From contig NC_081820.1 in assembly GCF_030704535.1 (NCBI RefSeq), positions 20,463,001-20,527,000 on the forward strand: DNA of 64,000 bases, in the 5' to 3' direction. The position numbers were made by a program, and so were the translations under genes. Positions within the stretch are counted from its first letter, which is position 1. Each line of letters starts with the position of its first letter. Of the stretch, positions 23,331 through 36,426 are shown piece after piece. The notes beneath the pieces were generated by a model. The model was given only the letters and a program-made list of their open reading frames with translations. It searched no databases and was not told the origin of the DNA. This stretch comes from Vitis vinifera (lineage: Eukaryota; Streptophyta; Magnoliopsida; Vitales; Vitaceae).

Positions 23331-25077
23331 GGGTCCTAATGATATTTTCTTGAGCTCACATTCTTTGTTGGCACAATGATTTGACACTAGGTTTTAAAAT
23401 ATGCATTTTTATATGAGAGTTGACACCTGCTCAAACTTGGATGCTTGGCATGATTATTTGCAATATGTAAACGGTGGTCCCAAGCAAATTTTGAATGAAT
23501 ATGTTTAATTTTCAAAAATTTAATTTTTTAAATTTCCAATTTTCAAAACTTTGATCTTTAAATAATTTTCCAAAATTCCAATTTCCAAATTTAATTTTCA
23601 AAATTTCCATTCTCAAGTAATTATTCAAAATTTCAATTTTTAAATTTAATTTTTAAAATTCCAAACTCTCAAATAATTTTCAAAATTCCAATTTCTTTCA
23701 AATTTTATTTCCAAAACTCCAATTCTTAAATTTAATTTTTAAAGTTCGAAACTCTCAAATAATTTTCAAATTTCCAAATTTCTTTCAAATTTAATTTCCC
23801 AAAATTCTAATTCTTAAATTTAATTTTTGAAACTCCAATTCTCAATTAATTTTCAAAACTCCAATTTCTTTTAAAATTAATATTCAAAACTTCAATTCTT
23901 AAAACTCCAAACTTTCAAATAATTTTCAAAATTCCATTTTCTTTCAAATTTAATTTCCAAAATTATAATTCTTAAATTTAATTTTCGAAACTCCAAACTC
24001 TCAAATAATTTTCAAAACGCCAATTTCTTTCAAAATTTAATTTCCAAAATTCAAATTCTTAAATTTAATTTTCAAAACTCCAATTTCTTTCAAAATTTAA
24101 TTTTCAAAACTCCAATTTCTTTCAAAATTTAATTTTCAAAACTCCAATTTTAAAATAATTTTCAAATTTCCAATTTTTTTAAAATTTAATTTTCAAAATT
24201 CTAATTCTTTAATTTAATTTTCAAACCTCCAATTTTCAAATAATTTTCGAGATTTCAATTTTCAAATAAATTCCAAAACTCTAGTTTTCTTTCAAATAAT
24301 TTTAATTTCACTCTAGTTTTCAAATATTTTTTTTATCCTACCACTTTTCATCATTCATTAGGATTCTAAGTAGCTAAAAATCCTGTTTTTTTAATAAATT
24401 TGCTACCTTTCCTTTCAAATAAGCATTTTTCTCAAATTTTCTTTGATTTTAAAATAATTTTTTTCGTTTTCTTTTATTTTAAATAAGCAAGAATGAATTT
24501 TTCATAATTCTAAAATAATAGAATTTGTGAGATTAATTCATGTAAGATAAATTAGGTTTTGGTGGGGGTCTTACATATGATCTCTTTTGATTGTCAACTG
24601 TTATACTTAATGTATGTTGTTTTATCTTTGTTTTGCTCTTTAATATGCATGTAATAATTTTATACTTGAACTAACATTGTTTACATGATAGCACAATATT
24701 ACTTGCTGCCAAGGTACGCTCTCACTCCCACTTTGCTTATTCTCATACATGATTCATTTTATTATTTGATTATTTCATTGATATCTATTGATTTCTTAGT
24801 TAATTACCATGTTTGTTTCAATTTACTTAGTAGAGACGGACTTAGAGGGGTGTTTCGTTCTTTTTACCGTACCTTCCCAATAAGTAACCTGACCCTCGGA
24901 CCCGTGTCGATTTTTCATAGACCTATTTTTCCTTCAAAAGTCACTTAAATTTTTCTTTCTTATTTTGTTTTTTCCTTTTAAAAATAAAACAAAAATAAGT
25001 GGCGATTTCAAATCTTTTTCTAAAAATCATATTGCGTCATTGAGTGGGAACGCATCCAATAAAATACGGGGTCCACA
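23331..25077 (+). mobile_element. Second copy (fragment) of the long-LTR family
   Basis: The 3' end AAATACGGGGTCCACA (to 25077) and the conserved tail with TACCGTACCTTCCCAATAAG (about 24868) match the solo LTR at 800-4804. The middle (23500-24300) is simple AATTTTCAAAACTCCAATT-type sequence with a roughly 35-bp rhythm, as in the first copy. The 5' end is not clear; position 23331 is a guess from TGGGTCC next to a CTTAT that also follows the 3' end. Confidence 0.6.
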
Positions 25078-25539
25078 CTTATGATAAGTTTGCTACAAGA
25101 CTAAATATTTTCTTTTCGACAAGTTTCCTAAAAATGAAAAACAAATCTCCCATTGAAGTAAAAAAACAAAAAAATAGAATAAAAATAATAATAATAAACA
25201 TTTTTGTTGGCAAAACTTAAAGAAAGAAGGAGAAAAGTTGCTAAAATTAAGGAACCAAATTCCTTGAATAAAGCAATCAAATTTTGGGAATTCAAAATTC
25301 AATTTCCCTCCTTCACGAAATTGGTACGTACACCACTACTAACAGTTTCCTTGCATGATTAGAAAAATGAACGGTTTTATTATCCTTGTATTGAATATGA
25401 TAAAGGCTTTGGTTTGAAGATAGTAAACATAAAAAAATTTAGTGAAATAAATTATCATTAAATTGATTTTAAAAAAAAACTATTGGTCCTACACATATTT
25501 GACACTTGCCATACGTTGAAAAGGTGACACATGGTCAAA

Positions 25540-26170
25540 TTTGGAAGACTACAAAATTTAGTCCTCCAAATAAAATCAAATCTTCCAAATTATTGTTAAA
25601 AGAGAATTAAAATAAATAAATAAATATTCTGTAATTGATAATTTTTTTAAAAAAAGAAACAAATATTCCTTTTGAAATCAAAAAAGAACAAAATAATAAT
25701 AATAAACAAATATTCTCTTATTGACATATACTTAATTGAGAAGTCATTGATCTTCCAAATTATAATCAAAGTGAAAGAATAAGAGGAAGACAAATTTTAA
25801 TTTTAATAAAATATTTTGTTTTGTATTATTTTTCCTATTATTTTGCTTACATTATAGGATCATTAGCAAAATTTATGCATACAAATATATAAATTGATTA
25901 TTAAATTATTAAGTCTGGTTTGAGTATATTATTTGTTTGTATATACTTTTTATTTTTTATTTTTTATTTTTTATTTTTTATTTTTTTTAAAATAGAAAAT
26001 GACAATTAACTACCATGTAAAATGTAAGAACCTTTATATTGAAAAATCGTGACTTTTAAGAAATGTTTAAAAATTTAAGGTAGTAAAAAATATTTACTAT
26101 CTCAAATTTAAAAAATTTAAAAAATAATTTTAAATCCATACTCTTTTATATAAAAGTTACTACCGTTTTA
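25540..26170. repeat. Right copy of the direct duplication
   Basis: Partner of 22420-23255, see there. It contains a (TTTTTAT)n run at 25948-25992. Confidence 0.8.
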
Positions 26171-27095
26171 TTTAAAAAATAAAAAATAGAAAAGGTATCT
26201 AACTCTAAATTTTGAAATTCGGTCCGGCTATGTTTGGTACAATTATTTACTTATTTTAGGATTTTTTTTTTTAGTAAATTTAATCCGTAAAAATTTGAAA
26301 ATAATTAAAATTATTATGTTTCTCATCTCAAATCCTCTTTTATATATAAAAATTCTCAATATTTCTCATACATTATATATTTCTTTATATTTTTTCTTTA
26401 TAAAAAAAAACTCTTCAGTCAATATACCAAATAAATATTTTCCTAATTTTCTATTAGGTTATTATATTTTCTTTATATTTTCCTTATTAGTAAGAAGTTA
26501 AGAACTTTCCTATTATTACTTATTTAAACAATTGATTTTTTACATTGAATATTCTAAAAATATACATATGTGCCCTTTCTTACCATTTTTTGTTTGTATT
26601 TTTTTTTCCAAATTAAAAGAAATATAAATAAATAAATATTTATAAATAATAATATTTGAGGTCTAGTATAATTCAAATTCTATTTCCTATTTTAATTCAA
26701 ACTAATAATAAACTTCTACTCAAATTCAAACTTTATATCCAACTTTAATTTAAACTAACTAAATAATAAATAAATATTAATATTTAAATTAAGTATAAAC
26801 ATTAATTTTTTCTTATAGCATGATTGATTTAGTAAATAATTAGAGTTGGCGAAATTAGTTTTAAATGTTTGACCAAATTATATATAACATAATAGGTGAA
26901 TTTGTTTACAAATTTAAATATAGATTAATTCGAAGAAGTTAATTTGTTTTTATCCAATAAATAAATAAAAGAAAAGAAAAGATAATGCATTAAAATAATA
27001 AAATTAAACTTTAATTTTTCTATTCTTCTTACGTTAATAATAGGAAAGCATATATGTGAATCCAAGTAGTAATAAAATTAGGTTACCTCTTTCTA
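26171..27095. other. AT-rich intergenic DNA upstream of the F-box gene
   Basis: No gene recognised. The last part serves as the upstream region of the F-box gene. Confidence 0.5.
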
Positions 27096-27101
27096 TTCCT
27101 C

Positions 27102-27110
27102 TATATATAG
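27102..27110 (+). promoter_or_regulatory. TATA box of the F-box gene
   Basis: TATATATAG lies 39-47 bp before the ATG at 27149. Transcription would start near 27135, downstream of the earlier in-frame ATG at 27056, which supports 27149 as the real start. Confidence 0.65.
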
Positions 27111-27148
27111 GCTATCGTCTTCCCGGCTTAGTCTTTATCGATTCAGTT

Positions 27149-28567
27149 ATGGAGGACGATTGTGAATGGGCTTGGCTCCCCAAGAACTTACTGCACTCCA
27201 TATTAGACCAACTACAGCCAATGGAAGATGTTATCAGATTCAGCGCCGTTTGTACGGAATGGCGTTCTGTTGCGGTAGAGAATTTCGAAAGTCGCTCTCT
27301 TCATCGAAGACAAGTTCCATTCTTGATGAGTCGTACAAAAGACAATATCGGTAATTTACACAGCGTGACCCAGAAGAAGATGTATAAATTCCGGTTTCCA
27401 ATGCCTGACAATATGAAGTGTTGCGGCTCTTCCCTCGGTTGGTTGATTATGCTCGATGTCACCATGGACGTCATCCTCTTCAATCCCTTCTCCGGCAACA
27501 CCATTACTTTTCCTCCCATTCGACGATTGGTATTTGAGAAACGTTATGCACTAGAATATGACTATATCCACGGTCTCTCTGCTCTCAAGCGATATGAATA
27601 TGAAATACGAATACGAGAAGAACATGGGGAAGAAGAATTGGGTTTGAGCGTCGATGACATGACATTGGATTTTGAAGACGATTATGAAATACAAGGAGAA
27701 GAAAAAACCGATGAAGAAGAAGAAGAAAAAGAAGAGGGAGAGGAGAGAGAGGATGGGAGTGAGTGTCGCATAATAAAAGGTGTATTGTCTGCAGATCCTA
27801 GCGTATGTCCAGATGATTACGTACTGATGGTTATATATGGTGTAGAAAACAGGTTAGCCTTCATTAAATCTGGTGATGAAGATTGGACTTACATTGATGA
27901 TAAAACTAGTGGCTTTGATTATCTCTTTAAGACAAGTCCTCGAGTTAAGGGTTTTCGGTATTTCGAGGATATCCTTTATTGGAAAAGCCAGTTTTATGCT
28001 GTGGATAGCCTCGGAAAACTTCTATCTTGTGAAATCAATACAAATTTTACCAATTTGAGGGTTAAGATTGTTGATGTTCCAAAGAGGGGAATTGGGGCCG
28101 ACCCTATTTCAACTTCAACTTCTTTTCAAGAAGTTGTTCAAAGTCTAAGAGAAGATGTTCAAAGTCCTTTCTTTGAAGGTAATATAAGTGTTTGGTCCGC
28201 CTTTTTGGTAGAATCCGTTGAAGGTGATTTACTTTGGGTTCCCAAATTCAGGTCTAATTTTCTTACTAGGAAATTTTGCGTTTATAAGCTAGTAGATAAT
28301 GGTGGGAATGTAGGGTGGGTTGAGAAAGAGGATTTGGGTGATGCCTCCTTATTCCTAGGAGACAACCATTCTATTTTAGTTCGATGTCAGCCAAGCTCCA
28401 TATATTTCGTGGACAAGGAGGATGAGACTGTATGGTGTTATCCTGGTTATCCTTTTGACATGGGTGTATACAACTTGGAACATAAAGCAGTTGCACGAGA
28501 CTACCAATTGAATCCTTCCCAAAGGTTGAACCCACCTCCAATTTGGATACTGCCTACATTCATGTGA
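27149..28567 (+). CDS. F-box protein with DUF295 domain (SKIP23/KIB-like)
   Basis: Single-exon protein of 472 residues. Residues about 7-45 (WLPKNLLHSILDQLQP ... VCTEWRSVAVEN) fit the F-box, which binds SKP1 in SCF ubiquitin ligases. The rest resembles the DUF295 beta-propeller region, with SLGWLIMLD, DVILFNPFSG, FEDILYWKSQFYAVDSLGKLLSCEI, and the typical ending DMGVYNLEHKAVARDY ... PPPIWILPTF. Between them is an unusual acidic run (about residues 180-210, EEEEEKEEGEEREDG) coded by a purine-only tract at 27713-27760. An in-frame ATG 31 codons earlier (27056) is less likely because the TATA box lies between the two. The family is large and fast-evolving in plants, so the substrate cannot be guessed. 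No internal stop; probably functional. Confidence 0.85.
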   Translation: MEDDCEWAWLPKNLLHSILDQLQPMEDVIRFSAVCTEWRSVAVENFESRSLHRRQVPFLMSRTKDNIGNLHSVTQKKMYKFRFPMPDNMKCCGSSLGWLIMLDVTMDVILFNPFSGNTITFPPIRRLVFEKRYALEYDYIHGLSALKRYEYEIRIREEHGEEELGLSVDDMTLDFEDDYEIQGEEKTDEEEEEKEEGEEREDGSECRIIKGVLSADPSVCPDDYVLMVIYGVENRLAFIKSGDEDWTYIDDKTSGFDYLFKTSPRVKGFRYFEDILYWKSQFYAVDSLGKLLSCEINTNFTNLRVKIVDVPKRGIGADPISTSTSFQEVVQSLREDVQSPFFEGNISVWSAFLVESVEGDLLWVPKFRSNFLTRKFCVYKLVDNGGNVGWVEKEDLGDASLFLGDNHSILVRCQPSSIYFVDKEDETVWCYPGYPFDMGVYNLEHKAVARDYQLNPSQRLNPPPIWILPTFM

Positions 28568-28587
28568 CGCTTCTCTTATTTATTTCT

Positions 28588-28697
28588 AGTCAATTTATGT
28601 ATTTCTATTTATTTTTAGTCAATTTATATATTCCAATTATTTAGTCAATTTATATATTTCAATTTATTTTTAGTCAATTTATATATTCCAATTGTCA
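28588..28697. repeat. Short tandem repeat in the F-box 3' flank
   Basis: TAGTCAATTTATATATTYCAATT-like units repeat about four times with 25-36 bp spacing. Confidence 0.7.
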
Positions 28698-28718
28698 GAA
28701 TTAGTTAATCATATTAGT

Positions 28719-28900
28719 TTATAATCCATTAGATTAAAATCCAACATCCACTCACATGGTCGTGGCCTCGAAGATAAATGGAAAGGGGTATTCAGAAAAG
28801 GAAAAGAAACCAACCTAAATTCCATGATACAAAAATTAATTTTTGGCAAATTATTGCTAAAGGAAAGAATGTCAATAACAAAATGGGGAAATGACCCACC
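28719..28900. repeat. Dispersed duplicate, left copy
   Basis: ATAATCCATTAGATTAAAAT followed by CACATGGTCGTGGCCTCG and a downstream AATTWWTTTTTGGCA block; the same blocks recur in the same order at 35388-35550. Confidence 0.65.
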
Positions 28901-29027
28901 AAAATGGAACGAAATATAAATCATACTCATTGAAATCTATACTCAAAATAAATAAAGCAAATATCTAGCATGCCTTTTTAACATGTATCAAATACTAGGA
29001 ATAGGAAGAAAGGACACTATAAGGAGT

Positions 29028-29033
<6 letters not shown>

Positions 29034-29072
<39 letters not shown>
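29034..29072. repeat. (TA)n microsatellite
   Basis: About 19 TA units; a second shorter run lies at 29180-29202 and others at 35065-35092 and 60497-60519. The surrounding 29.0-30.1 kb is AT-rich and without genes. Confidence 0.9.
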
Positions 29073-29076
<4 letters not shown>

Positions 29077-30153
29077 GTTATATTTGATTGATATCCAAAA
29101 TATCATATCTTATTGAAAATCATATTTATATTATATTATGTATATATTTAATTTGTGAAATTAATAATAAATAATATAATATATATATATATATATATAT
29201 ATCATTTTTAATGTTTAAAATAAAAATTGTATCATATTCTAATACTTTCTATTTAAAAAATTAAAAATTTTCTTATATTTAACAATATTTATTATATAAA
29301 TATTCAAATTTATATATTCCAATTGTATGCATATTCAAATATATCATATCTCAAAATCATATTCTAAACTTTATAAACAAAAGAAAAAATTATATTATGT
29401 TATTCAATATATAAAAATAATTTATATATTATGTATTAATATTAGTTTATAAATCTTTTTTAATTTTTTTTAATCATAAATCTAATTTATAACATTTTTT
29501 TATTTTAAAAAATAAGTATATAAAAAAATAAATTTATGATAAATGGGATATATTATATCTATTAATATATCTCATATAAAAGAATAAAAAATAAGGATAG
29601 ATGATATATTTTATCACATCTTTTATCACATATGTTAATAAATATAGGATAGGATAGATGATAAGATAATTTATTTTATTCTATCATCAATCAAATATTG
29701 GGATAAGATATAATATTATTTCTCTTATCAATTTCATACTATCCCACCAACCAAACATGATCTAAGAATCTTAACTAGAATAGGTTACATTTGTTCAATT
29801 TAGTAAAATTGTTTTATTAGCCTTATCATTGGGTGATTAATTAAATTTGGGAAGAAATTTATTAAGATTTTGTATTTTCTAGTATATTTGTAATCCCACT
29901 TCAATATTTTTTTTTTTTTTTTTTTGTGTTTTACCTAATATAATCTAAATTAATTTTTTTTAATAATTTGTAGAAATGAAAAAAAATCAAAAATAAATAT
30001 TGCATTTAATAATTCTTTGAACCTTATTTTTTACAATAATACTACATACATTATTACTTTTGCCATTTTCTTTTATGACGAAAATTATCCACCAGCTTTG
30101 ATAGCACCATTTAACCTTTTTATTTTTTTATTATTTTTTTCACTTTAAAAATT

Positions 30154-31759
30154 TTAAATTATATTAAAGTAAATGTAATTTATAAATTAATAAATATTAT
30201 AAATATTTGAAATATTTTTAAGAAAATTAATAATTTATGTATGTTAAAATAAAAAATAAATATTTTTATTTAATATTATATGCAATGGAGTTGGAGCATA
30301 ATAAAGTCAAAATACTTTAATTTTCTAGGAAAGAATAAAGGAAATTAAATGAAAAATAATTAGAAAGGAAATGAAAAGGAATGAAAGAAAAACAAATCAT
30401 AATTAAAAATTTGATTGAAGTGTTTATTTTGCAATCAGAAAATCAAATAAGATACGAATTTGATTACTTTTGAAGTGTTTACTAATACTTGCTTTGCTTT
30501 GCAAGTGTAGTTTGCTTATGATAAGGGAATGGAGAATATTTAATTTTATTAGTTTTAAATATGCAAATATTTAAATATTTATCATGATATCAATTATACT
30601 TTTTTTTAAATAAAAAAAAACTTTCAAAACAAAATTATGCTGACCATTTAAAGAAATATTTTCCGGTTAATCCCCTTCCTAAACTCAAACTCCAAAAGAT
30701 CAAAGTGGAAGAAATTCCTATAATTCACTTCTGAAATTAGAAGAGTTTTTTAAATTAATGTTTCAATAATAATTATATTCTAAGTATTTTTTTTAACACA
30801 CATATAAATTATTTATCCATCTAAGAAAAATATCATATTTTCATTTTTTTAATTGTCTTGAATTTATTGTCTTGAACTTTTCAAATTCCCACACTTATAA
30901 TTAATCTAATTTAAATTACCTTAATTTAATTTAATTTAATTTATCTATTTAATTTATTATAGAATCCTAGCATAATAAAATTCTAGGCTCCAATATTTTT
31001 ATATTACTTAAATTTTTGTTAATTTCATATATTTCTCATCAAATTCTATTTCCTTTAAATTATGAATCATATTGTATACCAAATTCTATTTGTTTTAAAT
31101 AAGGAATCCTACCGTGTACCAAACTTTAGGCTCCATGTAATTCTACTTTTTGTATACTTGGAATGAATACTAATTTATAGGCTTTAGCCTTTATTTATTT
31201 TTAATACTAATTTCTTATCTCCTACACATGAGAATTTCTATTTACATGAATACCTATCTCTCCCAAAAATCCTATATTTAAAAAAATAAACTTCACACTT
31301 CACATAGAAATTTTCTTCTAGGTTTTAGCAACAAAGCATTAAGCTTATTATTATTATTATTATTATTATTATTTTCTATCATTTTAAACTTAATTACTTT
31401 TAATTTATTTTTATAATTTCCCGCTTGCATTAATTCTTTATGAATCCTAGTAGGAAACTAAAGTTTATATATATAAAAAAAAGTAAAATAAAAAATAAAA
31501 TCTTTAAAAATTACTACTTACCTATAAATTTTTGCGGAAGAATAGAAAAATCAAAATTCTTTTTTTCTTCACTTAAATCTGAAACCCTAGATTTCTCTGT
31601 GTACATTCTCTATAACTTCTGAGAGTTTAGAAACTACTATTAAGAATAGTGAGTTTAGTATTTATATTTTATTTACTTATTTTAAGTCCATAATTAAATA
31701 TTAAAACCTTTTGAACTTAGGGTATTACATAATATTAGAGCAAGAAAAAAAAAAGATAG
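30154..31759. repeat. 1.6-kb direct repeat, left copy
   Basis: Collinear with 33382-34951, from TTAAATTATATTAAAG to the GATAG that precedes the inserted LTR fragment. Near its end, TAATATTAGAGC (31730-31741) resembles a copia initiator-tRNA primer site with three transitions and is preceded by GTATTACA. The repeat may therefore be an old LTR plus primer site, but this is inference. It has no intact reading frame. Confidence 0.85.
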
Positions 31760-32699
31760 TGTGGACCCCGTATTTTTGGCTCAATGTGTTTTCACTCGAT
31801 GGCGAATTCGATTTTATTTTAAAAATGATTTATTTATTAGAAAATGACTTGGAGTCACCACTCATTTTTGTTTTATTTTTAAAAGGATAAACAAAATAAG
31901 AAATGAAACCTTAAGCGTGACTCCTTACTCTAGAAAAGGCGGTTTATGAAAAACCAGATCGGGTTCGAGGGTCAGGTTACTTATCGGGAAGGTACGGTAA
32001 AGACCGTAACACTCCTCTAAGTCCCTAAAATTGGGTTTCTACTAATAAAATGAAACTGACATGGTAATTAATGAGGAAATCATGAATATTCAGAATGATC
32101 ATGCACATGTGAGAATCAAAACACTCAATAAAAAACGACCGAAGTGAGAGCGGGACATACATTGGCATCAAACGATCAATGTGTTATCATAAAAATGGGA
32201 TTAGTGCATAGTAATGATCATAAAATATGTCACTCATATCACCAAACTAGATAAAGAAGCACTAATATCATGCATGGCATTTCATTCAATCCCATTTTTA
32301 TTTTAAAGGAAATTTATTTAATGTCGGGCCCATCAAAGCCCAATTTATTTTTGAATAAATTAATTTCGTAAATTCTATAATTAAAAACTACCAAAATAAA
32401 TTCACACTTATTTTGAAATATTTTAAAAATCAAATAAAATTAGAAAGTGGCTTGCCGGAAAGAAAAGGAGGGCCGAATTTTATTGGAAAATAGGTTTTTT
32501 TATGACCTAAAAACTAAGGAATGAAAAAGTAGAGGAGTTGGGATTATTTGAAAAGCTGAATTTGAGAGGATATTTACAAAACAGGATTTGGGGCGATTAT
32601 TTTAAAAATTCAAAGAGGGGAATAGGAGATGGCACGTGACCCCAAAGGGATGGCGATGTAGTGAAATTGGGTATTCGAATAGTTACCAGATCAGATAAT

Positions 32700-33381
<682 letters not shown>

Positions 33382-34951
33382 TTAAATTATATTAAAGTAA
33401 ATGTAATTTATAAATTAATAAATATTTGAAATATTTTTAAGAAAATTAATAATTTATGTATGTAAAAATAAAAAATAAATATTTTTATTTAATATTATAT
33501 ATGCAATGGAGGTGGAGCATAATAAGTCAAAATACTTTAATTTTCTAGGAAAGAATAAAGGAAATTAAATGAAAAATAATTAGAAAGGAAATGAAAAGGA
33601 ATGAAAGAAAAAAAATCATAATTAAAAATTTGATTGAAGTGTTTATTTTACAATCAGAAAATCAATTAATATACGAATTTGATTACTTTTGAAGTGTTTA
33701 CTAATACTTGTTTTGCTTTGCAAGTGTAGTTTGCTTATGATAAGGGAATGGAGAATATTTAATTTTATTAGTTTTAAATATGAAAATATTCAAATATTTA
33801 TCATGATATCAATTATACTTTTTTTTTAAAAAAAAAGAAAAAAAACTTTCAAAACAAAATTATACTGACCATTTAATGAAATATTTGCCGGTTAGCCCCC
33901 TTCCTAAACTCAAATTCCAAAATATCAAAGTAGTAGAATTTCCTATAATTTATCTGTGAAATTAGAAGAGTATTTTAAATTAATGTTTCAATAATGATTA
34001 TATTCTAAGAATTTTTTTAACACATATATAAATTATTTTTTCATCTAGGAAAAATATCATATTTTCATTTCTTAATTACCTTGAATTTATTGTCTTGGGC
34101 TTTTCAAATCCCCACACTTATAATTAATCTAATTTAAATTACCTTAATTTAATTTGACTTAATTTAATTTATCTATTTAATTTATTCTAGAATCCTAGTA
34201 TAATAAAATTCTAGGCTCCAATATTTGTATATTACTTAATTTTTTTGTTAATTTTATCTTAACAATCAAAGTATTTCATATATTTCTCAACAAATTCTAT
34301 TTTCTTTAAATTAAGAATCCTACTATACACCAAATTCTATTTATTTTGAATAAAGAATCCTATCGTTTACCAAACTTTAGGCTCCATGTAATTCTATTTT
34401 TTGTATACTTCAAATGACACATCAGAATTTCTATTTACATGAATTTTCCAAAAATCCTATATTTAAAAAAATATAAATTCACTGCATCACATAGAAAATT
34501 TCTTCTAGGTTTTAGCAATAAAGCATTAAGCTTTTCATTATTATTATTATTTTCTATCATTTTAAATTTAATTACTTTTAATTTATTTTTTTAATTTGCT
34601 TGCATTAATTCTCTATGAATCCTAGTAGCAAACTAAAGTTTATAAAAATAAAGAAGTAAAATAAAAAATAGAATCTTTAAGAAGTACTACTTACCTATAA
34701 ATTTTTGTGGAATAATAGAAAAATCAAAATTCTTCGAAGAATCAAAATTCTCTTTTATCTTCACTTAAATCCAAAACCCTAGATTTCTCTATATACATTT
34801 TCTACAACTTTTGAGAGTTTAAAAACGATTGTTAAGAACGTGAATCTAGTATTTATATTTTATATACTTATTTTAAATCCATAATTAAATATTAAAACCT
34901 TTTGGACTTAAGATATTATATAATATTGTAGCAAGAAAAAAAAATGGATAG
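33382..34951. repeat. 1.6-kb direct repeat, right copy
   Basis: Partner of 30154-31759, about 90% identical by eye with several small indels. It continues into TAAGGTGTTT after the shared GATAG. Confidence 0.85.
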
Positions 34952-35061
34952 ATAAGGTGTTTATTTAAAAAAATTACATTTAAAAAATGGATGGAAGAAA
35001 TTACATTTATTTTAATCTTAAAAAATTAATAAATATTGAATAAAAGAGAAAAATAAAATAA

Positions 35062-35095
<34 letters not shown>

Positions 35096-35387
35096 AAAGG
35101 TTGGTTTTTAAAATTTATAAAATAAATCTAACGTTATTTTTATCATTTTCATTCATTAACATGTGTTTGGATTGTTTTTCAGAATAAAAAATTTATTAGT
35201 ATGGAAATTAATATAAATAATTTAACAACTTTATTTCCCTCATTGGAATGGAAATAATTTGTATAGTGTGAAGCTTCTTTTATTTAATTTATATTTTACA
35301 ATTTTCAAAATTAGTACATTAATGAATTGATAATGATTTTAAATATTTAATCTATCTATACTTAATGGTATCTAAGTTCTTGATTTT

Positions 35388-35550
35388 ATAATCCATTAGA
35401 TTAAAATCCAAGATTCACATGGCCGCGGCCTCGGAGTTCCATGATACGATGAAAGGGGGATTTTGGATTGAATTTTGAAAACCTAGGAAGGAAAGACTAA
35501 TTATGGGGTCAAAAATTATTTTTTGGCACGTCAAAAGAATGTCAAATGGG
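35388..35550. repeat. Dispersed duplicate, right copy
   Basis: Partner of 28719-28900, here with CACATGGCCGCGGCCTCGGAG. Its presence on the far side of the 30-35 kb repeats suggests a larger, eroded duplication. Confidence 0.6.
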
Positions 35551-35754
35551 AAAGGACTTAAATGTACAAATTAAGATTTTTATTGTATTCACTAAATATT
35601 TTTCTATGATCAAATCATATGGTACTAAAAATAGAATGATTAAAATGATATCATTAGTAAAGTACCAAAAACTTCTTGTATATGTACCCACCCCTGGCAC
35701 CGCCACGTCAACAAAACGTAGTGGTGGCATGTTGGGAAGGGTAATTTAGTAATT

Positions 35755-36426
35755 CAACTTACCTTCACCTCTGCCGATTCCACGCTATTTGATTCACCCT
35801 CTCCAGAGCCCGGACAACTGAACCCAATTAGGGTTTGTGATTTCAGCCTCAAGAACCTTCCCTTTTTCAAGGTGGCCTTCCAAACAAGCCTTTTTATTCC
35901 CTTTAGACGGAAAACTTGGCAGTGACAGCAAGGAGCCACTGCACGGGGATCGGACTCCATTTATTTCAGTTTCGAACAATCGCCTATCCTCGGATTCGCT
36001 ATTTCAGCTTGGAGTGTTTCCGGAGAGAGAGCTGAGAGGGAGGAGATTGGGGGTTTATGGTGATCAGGTCTGATGAATCAACTGTTTTGACTAATCGTTC
36101 CACTGTTTAGATTTCTTGATTATCTGGTTTGCTTGTCTAACTGTTTCAACCTGTTGACGATGCTCGATTCTTTGTTTCTCGACGTTACTCCGCCGGGGCA
36201 TGCACTGTGTTTCCTTTCCGAATATAAAATTCTGAATGGAAATTTTGAGGAAATTAGGGTTTCCCATGATGAGATTGGATCTATAACTGTTGGAACCCAT
36301 GGTCTAATTCTTGAATTGCTATTTCGGGATACCCTAATTCCCTGTTTTCGGTATAAAGATAAAGATTTTCAGTTCAGTTTCAAAGCAAAGCTCTACATTT
36401 AATCTCTGTTTTGATCTTCTTTAGCT
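35755..36426 (+). other. 5' UTR and leader intron of the ZFWD gene
   Basis: GC-richer leader from about 35755. A likely GT-AG intron runs from 36068 (GATCAG before GTCTGATG) to 36424 (CTTCTTTAG), leaving CT before the ATG at 36427. Transcription start not determined. Confidence 0.55.

Noticed and set aside
29073-29760. Possible hAT-like or other MITE ending CCAACCAAACATGATC
   Set aside because: No matching left end or target duplication could be found.
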